DNA from: Opitutia bacterium Tous-C4FEB
GTDB lineage: Bacteria; Verrucomicrobiota; Verrucomicrobiia; Opitutales; Opitutaceae
Direction of reading: 5' to 3'
DNA: 64,000 nt
Assembly: GCA_002304445.1 (NCBI GenBank)
Contig: NEVA01000015.1
Location: forward strand, 48,721 to 112,720
This document shows positions 35,917-46,700 of this stretch, in pieces. The notes below the pieces were generated by a model that worked only from the letters and a program-made list of their open reading frames with translations, ran no database searches and was not told where the DNA came from. How positions within the stretch are numbered: the first letter of the stretch is position 1; the number at the start of each line of letters is the position of its first letter. The translations under genes were made by a program, and so were the position numbers.

Positions 35917-37749
35917 ATGACAACGACGTTTCGCCGGTGGGTCTTGGTGCTGAGTCTGGGCTTGGGCGTCGCGAGTGCGCGCAGCGCGCCGCCGGCGTGG
36001 ACCGCCGAACCCGGGCTCGGCGTGAAGGCATTGGAGCACATGTGGGCGGTGGCGGGCGATCCGGCGCGCACCGTTGGAATTCGCGGGCTATTTCGCTTTG
36101 CACTCGAAGCGAATGGACTCGGCTGGCACCCGGAGCGCGTGGAGGCGGCGCTGGCCCGGGCGCGCTCGATGCAAGACCTCGAACCGGCGAGCAAGACCTT
36201 TGGGAATTTCAAGTGGAGCAGCGGCCACAGCGGCGTTCTCGATCTCAATGCCGTGGAATTTTCCGCGCAGTTGATGGGCTTCATCCGGCTGCGGCAGTCG
36301 GAGCGGCTGACGCCGACGGCGAGGGCGTTGCTCGACGCGATGATGACCGATGCGATCGCCGGGCTGCGGAGCCATGTCGTGAAGATCGATTACACGAATA
36401 TTTTTGTGATGAAGGCGTGGGTACTGATTGCGCTCGGCGAGGCGCTCGGGCGGCCGGACGTGGCCGACGACGGCTACCGCCGGTTCGACGCGTGGATGGC
36501 GTGGACGGCGAAGCACGGCATCGGGGAGTATGGCGCGGTGGTCTACTACGGGATCGACCTCGACTCGTTGGCGTTGATCGCGCGGTTCGCCGGCCGGGCC
36601 GAGGTGCGGGCGCAGGCGGAGCGCGCGATCCGCTATGTGTGGACCGATCTGGCCGCGAATTGGTGGGCGCCGGGCGATCGCATGGGCGGGACGAATGCGC
36701 GGACGTATGATTATCTTTTTGGCAAGGGATACACCGAGGCGCACACGTGGACCGCGGGTTGGTTGCGGACGCGGCCGGAGCTGGAGGGCGCGGGCTGGCT
36801 CGGCGGCGTGCAGCCGAACTTGAGTACGTTTCGCGACGCGGTGATGTGGCGCCCGGAGCCGGAGTGGACCGAAGCGATCCGCGCCGACGTGCCGCGCGCG
36901 GTCGTGCAGCAATGGGGAGAACGGCCGGAGCATCGCGCGGTGAATTGGATCGGGCGGCGCGTGAGCTTGGCGACGTCGGGCGCGGCGCGCAGCCGCGATG
37001 AACGCACGCTCGTGGCCAATCTCGGCGATTCGCCGGCCGTGCCGCAGTTGACGATGTTCATGGAAGGACGGGGCGATCCGTATGGGCTGAAGAAACTCGT
37101 CGGCGGGAAGGCGCTGCATTTTGTGCCGTTCATCGCGACCGTGCAGCGGGGGCCGGAGGTGTTGCAGGTGTTGTCCGACGATCCGCTCAAGACTGATCCG
37201 CGCAACAAGGCGGGGGATTTGGTTTATTTTGCGACGCAATTTACGGTGCCGGCGGCGGCGGAAGTCTGGATCGGTGACATGCCGGTGCAGCCAGGCGCGA
37301 CGGTGCCGGCAGGCGCGGCGGTGTGCGTGCGGCTGGGCGACGCGGTGCTCGGGCTGCGGGTGCTGTTGGCGACGACGACGGCAGGCGAGGTGGCGACGAT
37401 GCGGTTTTTGGCGGATGCTCCGGGTGACGCCGTGCGGCGGCTCACCGTGATCCACGCGGAAGGCGAGCCGAAGGGCCGGGCGACGCTGGCGGTTTATCTG
37501 CGGGCGGCCGAGGGCCTCGACGACGCGGGATTCGAGAAATGGCGGAGAGCGTTCGCAGCCACGCGGGCGGAGGTGAATTTGGCCGGTGACGTCGTCACGG
37601 CGGAAGTCGCGGGCGCACAAGGTCCGATGCGGATCGAGGCCGACGTGGCGAAAGGCGAGCAGCGGGTCGTCTCGGGGGGCGAGCCTACGGCGTTGCTCAG
37701 TGTGAATGGCCGCGACGTCGGGCGTGAAGTGTTGGGCGTGGGACGCTGA
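35917..37749 (+). CDS. Large secreted protein, probable alpha-toroid polysaccharide-active enzyme
   Basis: 610 residues with a signal peptide. The N-terminal ~300 residues are helical with aromatic patches (YTNIFVMKAWVLIALGEALG, AVVYYGIDLDSLALIARFAG), like the (alpha/alpha) toroid of polysaccharide lyases and some glycoside hydrolases. The C-terminal half is beta-rich (VAKGEQRVVSGGEPTALLSV), like a heparinase II-type sandwich. No catalytic signature could be fixed with certainty, so a carbohydrate-active role is inferred. It begins 24 nt after rsmD on the same strand. A GTG at 35896 is an alternative start. Confidence 0.65.
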   Translation: MTTTFRRWVLVLSLGLGVASARSAPPAWTAEPGLGVKALEHMWAVAGDPARTVGIRGLFRFALEANGLGWHPERVEAALARARSMQDLEPASKTFGNFKWSSGHSGVLDLNAVEFSAQLMGFIRLRQSERLTPTARALLDAMMTDAIAGLRSHVVKIDYTNIFVMKAWVLIALGEALGRPDVADDGYRRFDAWMAWTAKHGIGEYGAVVYYGIDLDSLALIARFAGRAEVRAQAERAIRYVWTDLAANWWAPGDRMGGTNARTYDYLFGKGYTEAHTWTAGWLRTRPELEGAGWLGGVQPNLSTFRDAVMWRPEPEWTEAIRADVPRAVVQQWGERPEHRAVNWIGRRVSLATSGAARSRDERTLVANLGDSPAVPQLTMFMEGRGDPYGLKKLVGGKALHFVPFIATVQRGPEVLQVLSDDPLKTDPRNKAGDLVYFATQFTVPAAAEVWIGDMPVQPGATVPAGAAVCVRLGDAVLGLRVLLATTTAGEVATMRFLADAPGDAVRRLTVIHAEGEPKGRATLAVYLRAAEGLDDAGFEKWRRAFAATRAEVNLAGDVVTAEVAGAQGPMRIEADVAKGEQRVVSGGEPTALLSVNGRDVGREVLGVGR

Positions 37750-37765
37750 ACGGGCGCCCGTCCAG

Positions 37766-38488
37766 CTAGAGCAAGCCGAGTTGGGCGCGGACCAGAGTGA
37801 GCGCGGCGATAACGGCGGTTTCGCTGCGCAGCACGCGGGTGCCGAGGTGCACGAGCGTGAAGCCATGGGCGCGCAACGCGGCGCGGTCGGCCGGCCCCCA
37901 GCCGCGTTCGGGACCGAGAGCGAGCACGACGGAAGTGTCGCCCAATAGGTTGCAAGTGGAGAGGGGCGCGGTGGCCTCGTAGTTGTCGAGAGCGAGGCGC
38001 CGGGTCGTGGCGGCAGGAAGCGTGGCGAGGGCGGTGGCGAGGGTGTGGTTGCTCGTCACGGCAGGGAGGCGCGTGGCGAAGGCTTGGGCGGCGCCGGCGA
38101 GGCAGTGGCGGCGCCATTCGCCGGAAGTCCAGAGTGTGGCGGCGGCGTAGTTGGGATCGCTGCGCTCGGTGGCGACGAAGTGAAGCGCGCCGACGCCGAG
38201 GGTCGTGGCGTCGCGGAGAATGTCGCGGGCAGTCTGCGGGCGCGGCAGGCCGAGGAGGAGCGTGATGGGATCGGCGGGGGCGGGTGGCGGGCCCCACGTG
38301 ACAGTGAGCGTGAGGGTGGTGGCGGAGATCGCGTCGAGGGTGCCTTTACCGATCGGGCCGTCGACGAGGCCGACATCGAAGGTGTCTCCGATCCGGCGAC
38401 GGAGAGTTTTCAGGATGTGCTCGGCGCGCGGGTCGGTGTGCGCGAGCGGGACGGTGAGCTCGGCGGGCTCGAAGAGAATGAGGTTCAC
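37766..38488 (-). CDS. rsmE: 16S rRNA (uracil-1498-N3)-methyltransferase
   Basis: 240 residues. HILKTLRRRIGDTFDVGLVDG is the N-terminal PUA-like start. The SPOUT knot appears in VVLALGPERGWGPADRAALR and LGTRVLRSETAVIAAL. It methylates U1498 in the decoding region of 16S rRNA. It is convergent with the toroid gene with 16 nt between them. Confidence 0.95.
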   Translation of the reverse strand: MNLILFEPAELTVPLAHTDPRAEHILKTLRRRIGDTFDVGLVDGPIGKGTLDAISATTLTLTVTWGPPPAPADPITLLLGLPRPQTARDILRDATTLGVGALHFVATERSDPNYAAATLWTSGEWRRHCLAGAAQAFATRLPAVTSNHTLATALATLPAATTRRLALDNYEATAPLSTCNLLGDTSVVLALGPERGWGPADRAALRAHGFTLVHLGTRVLRSETAVIAALTLVRAQLGLL

Positions 38489-38559
38489 GGAGGCGTGGCG
38501 TGGATCGAAACAAAAACGCGCCCGGAGTGCGGGCGCGAATGGCGTGAATGAATTGAGAG

Positions 38560-38633
38560 TGGAGCGGCTAGTCAGAATCGAACTGACGAGACCACTTTGG
38601 AAGAGTGGAGTTTTACCACTAAACTATAGCCGC
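38560..38633 (-). tRNA. tRNA-Gly (anticodon UCC)
   Basis: On the minus strand: acceptor GCGGCTA/TAGCCGC, D stem GTTT/AAAC, anticodon stem CCACT/AGTGG with loop CTTCCAA, T arm TCAGT/TGACT... with TTCGATT, discriminator U and encoded CCA. It is 74 nt long including CCA. Confidence 0.95.
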
Positions 38634-38802
38634 GAACTCTGGCTGGGAATGTCGCGAGCGTGGGGCGGCGGGTCAAGCGCCGGATAAGTGGAGTGAAAGG
38701 ATTAGGGGTGTAAGTGTCGGAACGTGCAGCCGGTCATCACGGTGGGCGACCGCTGGTCGCAGAAGGCTTGGCTTCGGCCCGAGGTCGGGCTCGTTTGGGG
38801 CC

Positions 38803-39921
38803 ATGACACGTCGTGAACTCATCAAGCTGGGAGCGGTGGCCGGGGTTTCTGCTTTGGCCGGTCCGGCGGTGGCGGTGGAGCCGGCGGTGAAGCCGCTGCG
38901 GATTCTGATTCTGGGCGGCACGGGCTTTACGGGGCCGCATCAGGTGCGCTACGCGCTCGCGCGGGGGCACTCGCTCACGTTGTTCAATCGCGGTCGCCGG
39001 CCGAAGGAGTGGCCGAGTCACGTCGAGGAACTCACGGGCGACCGCGACACGGGCGATCTGAAATCACTCGCGGGGCGGGAGTGGGACGTGTGCATCGACA
39101 ACCCCACGAGCATGCCGTTTTGGGTGCGCGACGCGGGCGCGGTGCTGGGCGGGAAGGTCGGACACTACGTTTTCATTTCGACGATCTCGGTGTTCGCCTC
39201 GACGCAGACGCCGGGCATGGACGAGTCGGCGCCGCTGGCGCGCTATGAGGGCAAGGATGTGATGGCGGAAACGAACGCGGTGCTCCGGACAAACATGGGG
39301 CTCTACGGTCCGCTGAAGGCGGCGTGCGAGGAGGAGGCGGAGAAACAATTTCCCGGGAAGACGACGATCATCCGGCCGACTTTGATCGCGGGGCCGGGTG
39401 ACGACACGGACCGGTTCACTTATTGGCCGGTGCGGCTGGCGCGGGGTGGCGACGTGCTTGCGCCGCCGGCGGCGGACCCGGTGCAGCTGATCGATGCGCG
39501 CGATCTGGCGGAGTGGACGATCCGCGTGGCCGAGCAACGCGCGCTGGGTATTTTCAATGCCGCGGGGCCGGCGCGGGAGTTGCGCGTGGACGCGATGTTG
39601 GCGGCCATGCGCGAGGCGACGGGCTCGACGGCGAACGTGATCCACGCCGACGCAGAATTTTTGGCGAAACAGAAAGTCGGCCCGTGGATGGACCTGCCGA
39701 CGTGGGTGCCGGGGCAGGGCCAGACGGCGGGCTTTGCGCGGGTGAGCAACGCGCGGGCGGTGCAGGCCGGGTTGACGTTCCGCCCGGTGGGCGTGACGGC
39801 GGCGGACACGCTTGCGTGGTTCAACACACAGCCCGAAGCGCGCCGGGCCAAGCTCCGCGCCGGGCTGAGCGCGGAGCGAGAAGCGGCGGCGCTGAAAGCG
39901 TGGCGCGAGCGGGTGAAGTGA
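38803..39921 (+). CDS. Tat-exported NAD-dependent epimerase/dehydratase-like protein
   Basis: 372 residues. MTRRELIKLGAVAGVSALAG is a twin-arginine leader. ILILGGTGFTGPHQVRYALA is the NAD-binding loop of an extended SDR. The region around NPTSMPFW and VFISTISVFAS replaces the usual catalytic Tyr-x-x-x-Lys area, and no clear YxxxK is visible, so activity is uncertain. Its last ~18 codons plus 45 downstream bases are duplicated about 1.07 kb away, beyond the BRO gene. Confidence 0.85.
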   Translation: MTRRELIKLGAVAGVSALAGPAVAVEPAVKPLRILILGGTGFTGPHQVRYALARGHSLTLFNRGRRPKEWPSHVEELTGDRDTGDLKSLAGREWDVCIDNPTSMPFWVRDAGAVLGGKVGHYVFISTISVFASTQTPGMDESAPLARYEGKDVMAETNAVLRTNMGLYGPLKAACEEEAEKQFPGKTTIIRPTLIAGPGDDTDRFTYWPVRLARGGDVLAPPAADPVQLIDARDLAEWTIRVAEQRALGIFNAAGPARELRVDAMLAAMREATGSTANVIHADAEFLAKQKVGPWMDLPTWVPGQGQTAGFARVSNARAVQAGLTFRPVGVTAADTLAWFNTQPEARRAKLRAGLSAEREAAALKAWRERVK

Positions 39922-39966
39922 GCGGGGCGCGGAGCAACGTCAGGGCGTGCGGGTGCGGGAGAGGCG
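39865..39966. repeat. Direct repeat flanking the BRO gene, copy A
   Basis: 102 nt covering the 3' end of the epimerase gene, the short gap and the 3' end of the BRO gene. It matches copy B at 40939-41040 without gaps at about 86 of 102 positions. Confidence 0.85.
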
Positions 39967-40788
39967 TTTCCTGGATTCGGGGGCGTCGAGGTAGTTTTCG
40001 CGGCTGATGATCTTTCGCCCGGACTTCTGTTCGAGTTCGCGCCGGGCGTTGCCGGCGACGGTGCCACCTTTCCTCGCTGCAACTTGATTGGGGACCAAGC
40101 CCTGCGAGTCCGTGGTGCGGGCGATCTCGGTGGTGGCGGCCTCGCCGAGCATGGAAAAAATCAGCTCCAAGTCGGTCATGTGGTCGCGGAGGTTTTCGCG
40201 TTTCAGGCCTTTGTGGGCGGCGTATTCGGCGGGGGTAAGACCGAAGGCGGCTTTGGAAATCTCGGCGGTGAGGATGGCGTATTCGAGTTTCTCGCGGACG
40301 CCGCGCTTCTTCCACTCGTCGGTCAGCTCGTCGCGGATAGCGATGCTGCGCATGCGCTTTTCGATCCACGCTTCGGAGTAACCCTTGGCGAGGTAGAGGG
40401 CGCGGGTGCGCTTGGTGGCGAGTTCGGGGTTTTCGATTTCCTGCACGCGTTCGTAGCCGACTTTGGCGAGCCAGCGTTTGAAAGGCTCGGCTTTGGGGCT
40501 GGGGATGGACTGGATCAGACGGAAAATACCCTCGGTGTGCCAACAGGTGAGTTTTTGCGGGCCGCCGGCCGTCGGTATCTCTAGCGCAAGGGGGGGGGAC
40601 AAGTTGTCCCCCCCCTTTAGCGCTTCGGAGAGGGGCTCGTCTCGTCGGCGCATTTTTTTGATATACTCGGCTGGGTTGGTGGAGTCGGTGAGGGCGGCGA
40701 CGACGTCAACGATGACGAACCACCACTCGTCGGCGTGAAGGGTTTTGCGGATTTCCTTTTTCTGAAACAGGGCGATGCGGGTTTCCAT
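39940..40788 (-). CDS. BRO-N domain protein (phage antirepressor-like)
   Basis: 282 residues from METRIALFQKKEIRKTLH. The BRO-N domain (~1-105) contains WWFVIVDVVAALTDSTNPAEY and LTCWHTEGIFRLIQSIPSPK. A conserved C-terminal module (AILTAEISKAAFGLTPAEY, KGLKRENLRDHMTDLELIF) follows, as in chromosomal BRO-family proteins. It probably binds DNA; such genes are typically moved by phages and mobile elements. A palindromic run of nine G and eight C residues lies inside the coding region (40590-40615). It is convergent with the epimerase gene and bracketed by 102-bp direct repeats. Confidence 0.85.
   Translation of the reverse strand: METRIALFQKKEIRKTLHADEWWFVIVDVVAALTDSTNPAEYIKKMRRRDEPLSEALKGGDNLSPPLALEIPTAGGPQKLTCWHTEGIFRLIQSIPSPKAEPFKRWLAKVGYERVQEIENPELATKRTRALYLAKGYSEAWIEKRMRSIAIRDELTDEWKKRGVREKLEYAILTAEISKAAFGLTPAEYAAHKGLKRENLRDHMTDLELIFSMLGEAATTEIARTTDSQGLVPNQVAARKGGTVAGNARRELEQKSGRKIISRENYLDAPESRKRLSRTRTP
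40588..40618. repeat. G9/C8 palindrome inside the BRO gene
   Basis: Nine G residues (40590-40598), then acaagttgt, then eight C residues (40608-40615), flanked by aa and ttt. The whole forms a near-perfect palindrome within the BRO reading frame, where it encodes KGGDNLSPPL. Homopolymer runs of this length are slippage-prone. Confidence 0.9.
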
Positions 40789-40938
40789 GGGGTGATGGGT
40801 GGTGGCAGTAGTGAGATCAGAATGGCTGCGGCCGCGCTCCACGCGAATCTCTTTCACGAGGAGCAACGTGTCGCGAGGCGCAGTCATGCGCTTTGGGCGA
40901 CCTGGCTTCGCGCGGTTCGACCGCGGGCAGGCGCGGGT

Positions 40939-41040
40939 CTGAGCGCGGAGCGTGAGGCGGCGGCGCTGAACGCGTGGCGCGAACGGGTAACCTGAGCGGG
41001 GGGCGGGGCAACGTCAGGGCACTTAGGCGCGGGAGAGGCT
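40939..41040. pseudogene. Direct repeat copy B: duplicated 3' end of the epimerase gene
   Basis: 102 nt, about 84 percent identical to copy A and of equal length. On the plus strand it still reads LSAEREAAALNAWRERVT and a stop, the duplicated C-terminus of the epimerase, without the rest of the gene. The minus-strand part also matches the BRO 3' end. It is a remnant of a duplication or insertion event. Confidence 0.8.
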
Positions 41041-41075
41041 CCCTAGGACACCCGGAGGGTAAGCGTAAGATCTGA

Positions 41076-43466
41076 TCAGGGATTCAACAAAATTGCGGCC
41101 GCACCGAACGGTATGGCCGTGCCGTTGGTAATCGCCAAGTACATGACCTGAAGTTCAAGCGAGCCGGTGGGGGCCATGAAATGGTAATCATCGATGTAGC
41201 CCTCCGCCGTAGCGTCGAGGAGATCGCCGTTCGGCCAAAGAAAGGCCACGTCACGTGCGGCTGACTGGCTTTCCCAGTCTTCGAAATCGACTCGATCGGC
41301 GAGGCTCGATTTTGCGCCGTCGGCGTAAAGCAAACGCTTGGGGCCGAGGAAGGGTAACTGACTCGGCAGCTTTCCGGTCAGATCGGAGGTATCACCGTAG
41401 TAAAGTTTATAGCGCACGCCGCCGATGTGCATCGGGAAAGCCGCCTGCACGTTGTTGAAAAGCTTGGGGCAGCCCGCGGCGGTGTATTGTACATCCCAAG
41501 TGCTCCCGTTCCAAACGGCATAGCCATGAGTCCGATCGGCAGTACTACAGCCTGCCACCCGACCGCTGGTAAAAACCATGAACGTGCCGGGGGCTCCATC
41601 CCAGCGCCAGTCAGTCTGGGTCGGATAGCCAACCTTGTTTTGGCGGGCGTTTAAAATCCGCGGATTACCTGCCACCGCATCCCCCTCGACGCCGATCACG
41701 ACCTTGAATGCACAACCGCCTCCCGAGGAGAAATCTGCCGTAGTTGAGCAGATAGTCGAGGAGCCGCTGCTGTTGAAGTCTTGGCCGGTATACCCATCAA
41801 CGCTATCGATGCTGAAGATGCGGGTCTTGCCGTCGACCCCCTTCGCCTCAAAGAATACGCGAACTTTACCGCCCATAGCGGCCGACAAGGGCACCGCCTG
41901 CCCCGTGGCGATTTCTTGGATCATCGTGGCGGGCGGGGTCGGCGTCAGAAGCCCGGCCGTGGCCATGCTACTCACGAAACTCAAATAGCTCGAAGGGAGC
42001 GCCGCGCTGGTAGCGTTGGCGGTAAGCGCCGTGGACAGGGTCTGCCGACCAGTCACAAGACTTGGACCGTAGTACAACTGGATACGGTTAGCGGTGGCGC
42101 TCCCCGCCTCCGGGCCAAAACGGGTGGCGCTGATGCGAGCGTTGCCGTCACTCACGATCTTACTTAGGCCGGCGGTCGTGTTACCGATCCCTTGCAGCTG
42201 CCAATATTCCTTATCCGTAATGAATTGGACCGCACTGGCGGAGCCCGTGACGGTGCCCGCGGCGTCGGCCGAGGCACTGACGGTGATGCTGTAAGCGGTG
42301 GCTGCTTTCAGGCCGCTCAGTTCAGCGCTGGTTTCGGTTGGGGAGGCGGTGAAGGTAAGGGGCAAGCCGCCCACGGCGTCGATCGCGGTAATGCGGTAAT
42401 GGTTGATCGTACCACCTGCGGGCGGGGTCCAGCTTACGGTGAGGCGAGTGGACGAAGCCAGTGCAGTGCTGCCGACCGTTCGGGAAGCGAGTCGGCTCGT
42501 GCTGACCCCGCTCGGCGTCGGTGGCTGAGGGCTCACCGTGAAGGTGCGGTCGAGGGGCGGCGCAGCGCTGAAACCCAAGTTACCAGCTTGCGCGGCGCGG
42601 ACTACGACAGTGCCGGGGGTGCCGACCAACGTGAGAACATTGCCCGTGATGGTTGCGGGACCAGAGATCACACTGAAGGTAACGGACAGTCCGGAGCTGG
42701 CAGTAGCGCTGAGATTTTGCGGCGCGGAGGTGGTAATGCGATCGGAAAGTGCGGCGAAAGTTATCGTCTGGGTCTCTTGGGTGATATCGTAGATCTCAAC
42801 GAGGGCGACGCCCGAGGTATCGGCGACCCCGCTGACCTGCACCGTGTAGGCCCCGGGGGCGAGGTCGGCGATTACGGCTGAATCGCGGCTACCCGCCGCG
42901 AAGGGGTAACCGGTGTAATTCGCAATAGCCGCAGCGATTGCGACAGCCGAGGCTGGATTTGTGCCGATGGGCGTACCCCAGTCGTTGTTGGCAGCGTAGG
43001 TCGTGCTGGCAGTGGGATTGGTGACGGCGAGGGTGGGATCGGCCAAAACTCCTGGAACGCCCAAGGGGGTGAGGGCGGGACCAGCCGCACGGATTAGGAG
43101 CCGGCGGGTGCCCGGACCAGCAGAAATGTTGATGCCGGGGATTGTGACCGCCGCACCGATACCGACTTGAGCACGAGCTGAAATGCTTGTGAGTCGATTG
43201 GAGCCAAGGGCTGCACCGATTTCGTAAAGTTCGATAATGGCGATCCCCGTGGTATTACCGACCCCGCCTACGATGGCCGAGTAAGGACCCGGAGGTAGGG
43301 TTGCGATCAGGGCGGCGTCGAGCGAGTTGGAGGAGGAAAAAGGGAAGGCTCCGACGGTGCTAAACGTCGCAGCCGAGAGTGGTGGTGCCGATAGGCGTGC
43401 CCCAATTATCGTTGCGGGCGATCTCAGCAAAAAAGGCAGTAAACCTAAAGGCGAGGGGCATAACAA
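41076..43466 (-). pseudogene. 5'-truncated, frameshifted secreted repeat protein with fibronectin III-like domain
   Basis: A long open frame (about 790 codons) contains one and a half copies of the beta-rich repeat also found in the pectinesterase. Then come an Ig-like segment (QTITFAALSDRITTSAPQNL), a fibronectin III-like domain (STRLTVSWTPPAGGTINHYRI) and a ~370-residue C-terminal region of unknown fold. The N-terminus lacks a signal peptide. In the neighbouring frame, 43461 to ~43395 reads FAEIARNDNWGTPIGTT, which is exactly the missing middle of the first repeat, so a frameshift separates the two parts. Earlier sequence is absent. Probably inactive, though translation from an internal start cannot be excluded. 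Confidence 0.65.
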
Positions 43467-43723
43467 ATTTAGTTGACGTCTATTTCTACAGCGCGATCGA
43501 AAAACTCAAGAGCTTATGGGTAGTTTAAATGGGTGTGGCTGGAGATTTTTTAGCGTGAATATCTCGCGACGCGCTGGGGACTAGGGTGCAGTCTGGCTCG
43601 GCGGCAATCTTGTGCGCGAAAAGCAACAGGCCACGGGGGTGAAGTCATTCGATTTGGGCGGCCGAGCTTCACGCAGTTTGACGCCGTGCAGGCCGCCGAG
43701 CGCTGCCGCCGGCACACGGAGTC

Positions 43724-46700
43724 TTAGCGGATTTCGTAGACTTCGACGAGGGCGACGCCGGCGGTGTTGTTCGCGCCGCTGATCTGGAGGGTGTAGGCAC
43801 CGGGGCTCAGGCTCACGAGCAGCGCGCTGTCGGCGCTGCCTTCGGCGAGCGCAAATGAGCCGACGCGCGCGGTGGTGGTGCGGATCTCGGCGGCGTTCGG
43901 CGCGGAGTTCCAGCGGGTGTTGCTTTGAAAGGCTTCGTCGCCGGCGAAGAGGGTGAGCACAGGTTGCGCGAGGGGGTCGGCGACGTTGAACTGCGCGAGG
44001 CCGGGGCCGATGGCGCGGATGAGCACGGTCTTGGCGGCGCCGGGGCCAACGGTGAGACCCGGAATCAGGATTTGCGCGCCGACGCCGACTTGGGCGCGGA
44101 CGGAAAGATTGATGAGGCCCGCGGTGCCGGTGCTCGTGGGATCGGCGTCGTAGAGCTCGACGAGAGCGACGCCGGTCGCGCCGTTGGCGGCGGTGATTTG
44201 CGCGGTGTAGTTGCCGGGCGCGAGCGTGGCGAGCAGGGCGCTGTCGGCGCTGTTTTCCGCGAAGGCAAACGCGCCGATGCGGGCGGCGACGCGGCGGATG
44301 TCGGGGGAGTTGGCGGCGTTGTTCCAACCGGTGTTGGCAGCGAGAATCTGGGTATCGCGGTAAAGGGTGAGGGTGGGGCGGGGGATCGCGCCGGTGACGC
44401 CGAACGGGATGAGGGCGGGACCGGCGGCGCGGATCAGGAGCGTTTTTGGCGCATCGGCGACGGTGAAGCCGGGGATGAGCGTGGCGCTGCCGTCGAGGGC
44501 TTGGGCGCGGGTGGCGAGGTTGAGGAGGCGACTGGCGGGCGCGGGCGTCGCGAGAGCGGCGACCCATTGCGCAAGGAGCGACTCGGCGGCGAGGTCGCGT
44601 TCGTTGGTCGAGATCGTCGGCATGCGGGCGACGCCGTTGCCGGAGAGGCGGGCGAGCAGTTGTGAGCGGGTGGTGTCGCCGGGGACGAGGACGCGATGGC
44701 TGGCGTTGCCGGCGGCGGTGGCGAGCGGGCCGTTGATGATGCCGGAGAGGGAGAGCGGGGTGTTGAAACGGGCGTCCCAGAGGCCACGGCCGGGCGAGCC
44801 GGGCTGGTGGCATTGGGCGCAGTTGGTGTCGAGGTAGGAGCGGGCGCGGTGCTCAAGCGACTTGGTGAGATCGCCGGCCGGCGCGAGGGCCGGGAGGGCG
44901 GCGGGCGGCGAGGGAAGCGCGGGCGTATCGAGGTAACCGGCGGCGGCGAGGGCGGCGAGTTGGTGGGCGGGCTCGGCGGGCGCGGCGGCGGTGAGCGGGA
45001 AGGGGCGATTGAGCTGGCGGGTGTTGAAACTGAGAGCGTAGCCGCCGGCGGGTGTGTGGCATTGGAGGCACTCGCTGCGACCGGGGAAGCGCCAGACTTG
45101 GGGACGGGTGACGCCGTTTTCGGTGATGGTGAACGTGGCGTCGGCACCGGCTTCGGGCACGAGGGCGGCGTCGGTCTGGGCGTCATTCCAGCGGTAGGTG
45201 AGGCCGTAGATGTTGTCGGTGGTCTTGACGAGGAACCGGGTCTCGAGGCGGCGGGCGGTGGCGGGGACGCCGCGGGTTGTTTCAAGATCAAAGTGCTTTA
45301 CCCAGACGGCGCCGGTGGGGAGCGACCAGTTGGCGGTGGGAGAAAATCCGAAGGTACCGGTGGTCGCGGAGGGCAGGGCGAACCAGCGGCGTTTGAGGGC
45401 GTGGTCGGACCAGAAAGAGACGTTGGGCTCGTAGGCCACGAGGCCGGGGGCGGGCGCGAGGGTGGCGAGATCGGAGAACGCACCGGTGGCGGACAGAGTG
45501 GCGGGGAAAGGCGTGCCCCCGGGGGCGGGGTTGGCGACGAGGCGCTTGATGGCGTTTTCCTGGAGGTCGGCGATGAGCACGTCGCCGTTGGCGGGGTTGA
45601 GGCCGAAAGAGACGATGCCGGCATCGGTGGTGAGCCGCTGCACGCGGGTGTCGGCGACGGGGTTGGTGCCGTCGGTCAGGAGGGCCCAGAGCGCACCGGA
45701 TTGGTAGTCGGCGAAAAGGTAGTGACCGAAGAGTGCGGGGTAACGGTTGCCGCGCACGACGAGGCCGCCCGTGACGGATTGGCCGGCGGAGCGCGGGTAG
45801 TCCCAGACGGGGTTGGCGAAGGCGGCGGTCGCGGGGGGATTGGGGCGGGTGCCGGCGATGAAGCCCTCGCGAAACGGCCAGCCGTAGTTGGCGCCGGCGG
45901 TGATGACGTTAATCTCTTCGCGCGCGCCCTGGCCGACGTCGGCGCACCAGAGTTGACCGGTGGCGGAGTCGAAGGAGAAGCGCCACGGATTGCGCAGGCC
46001 GGCGGCCCAAAATTCGGTGCGAACGGCGGCGGGATTGACGGGCGCGCCATTGAACGAGGTGGTGCCGATAAAGGGATTGTCGGGCGGGACGGCGTAGGTC
46101 CCGGCGTGGACGGCGGGGTGGGCGTTGGGGGCGAGCGAGCCGGGGCGGAGATCGACGTCGAGGCGCAAGATCGCGGCGAAGAAATCGCGGTCGATGCGTT
46201 GGCCGTTGGCGTATTGGTCGTTGGCGCCGCCCTCGTCGCCGAGGGAAAGGTAGAGGTAGCGGTCGGGGCCGAAGGCGAGTTCGCCGCCGTTGTGATTGGA
46301 GGCCTCGTCGCGCTGGGTGAGGAGAGGCAGTTGGGAAGCGGGATCGGCGAGATTGGGATCGGTGGCGGAGACGCGGTAGCGGGCGAGACGGTTGTGCAGG
46401 CCGGAGCCGGCGGCGGTCGTGGTGTTGAGGGTGAACCAGACGTAGAAAAAACCGTTGCGCGCGTAGTCGGGGTGGAAGGCGAGGGACAGCAGGCCCTGTT
46501 CGCCGGCGCTGCTGCCGACGAGGTCGGTGAGATCGAGGAAGACGCTGCGAGTCGGGGTGGTCGCGAGGGAGTTGAGAACGAGGATGCGGCCGGTTTTCTC
46601 GACGACAAAGAGGCGGTTGGTCTCGCCGGGCGGGGTGACGAGGGCGATGGGCTGGCTGATCGCGAGGGAGGCGAAGACGCGCTCGGTGGAGTAATTGGAA

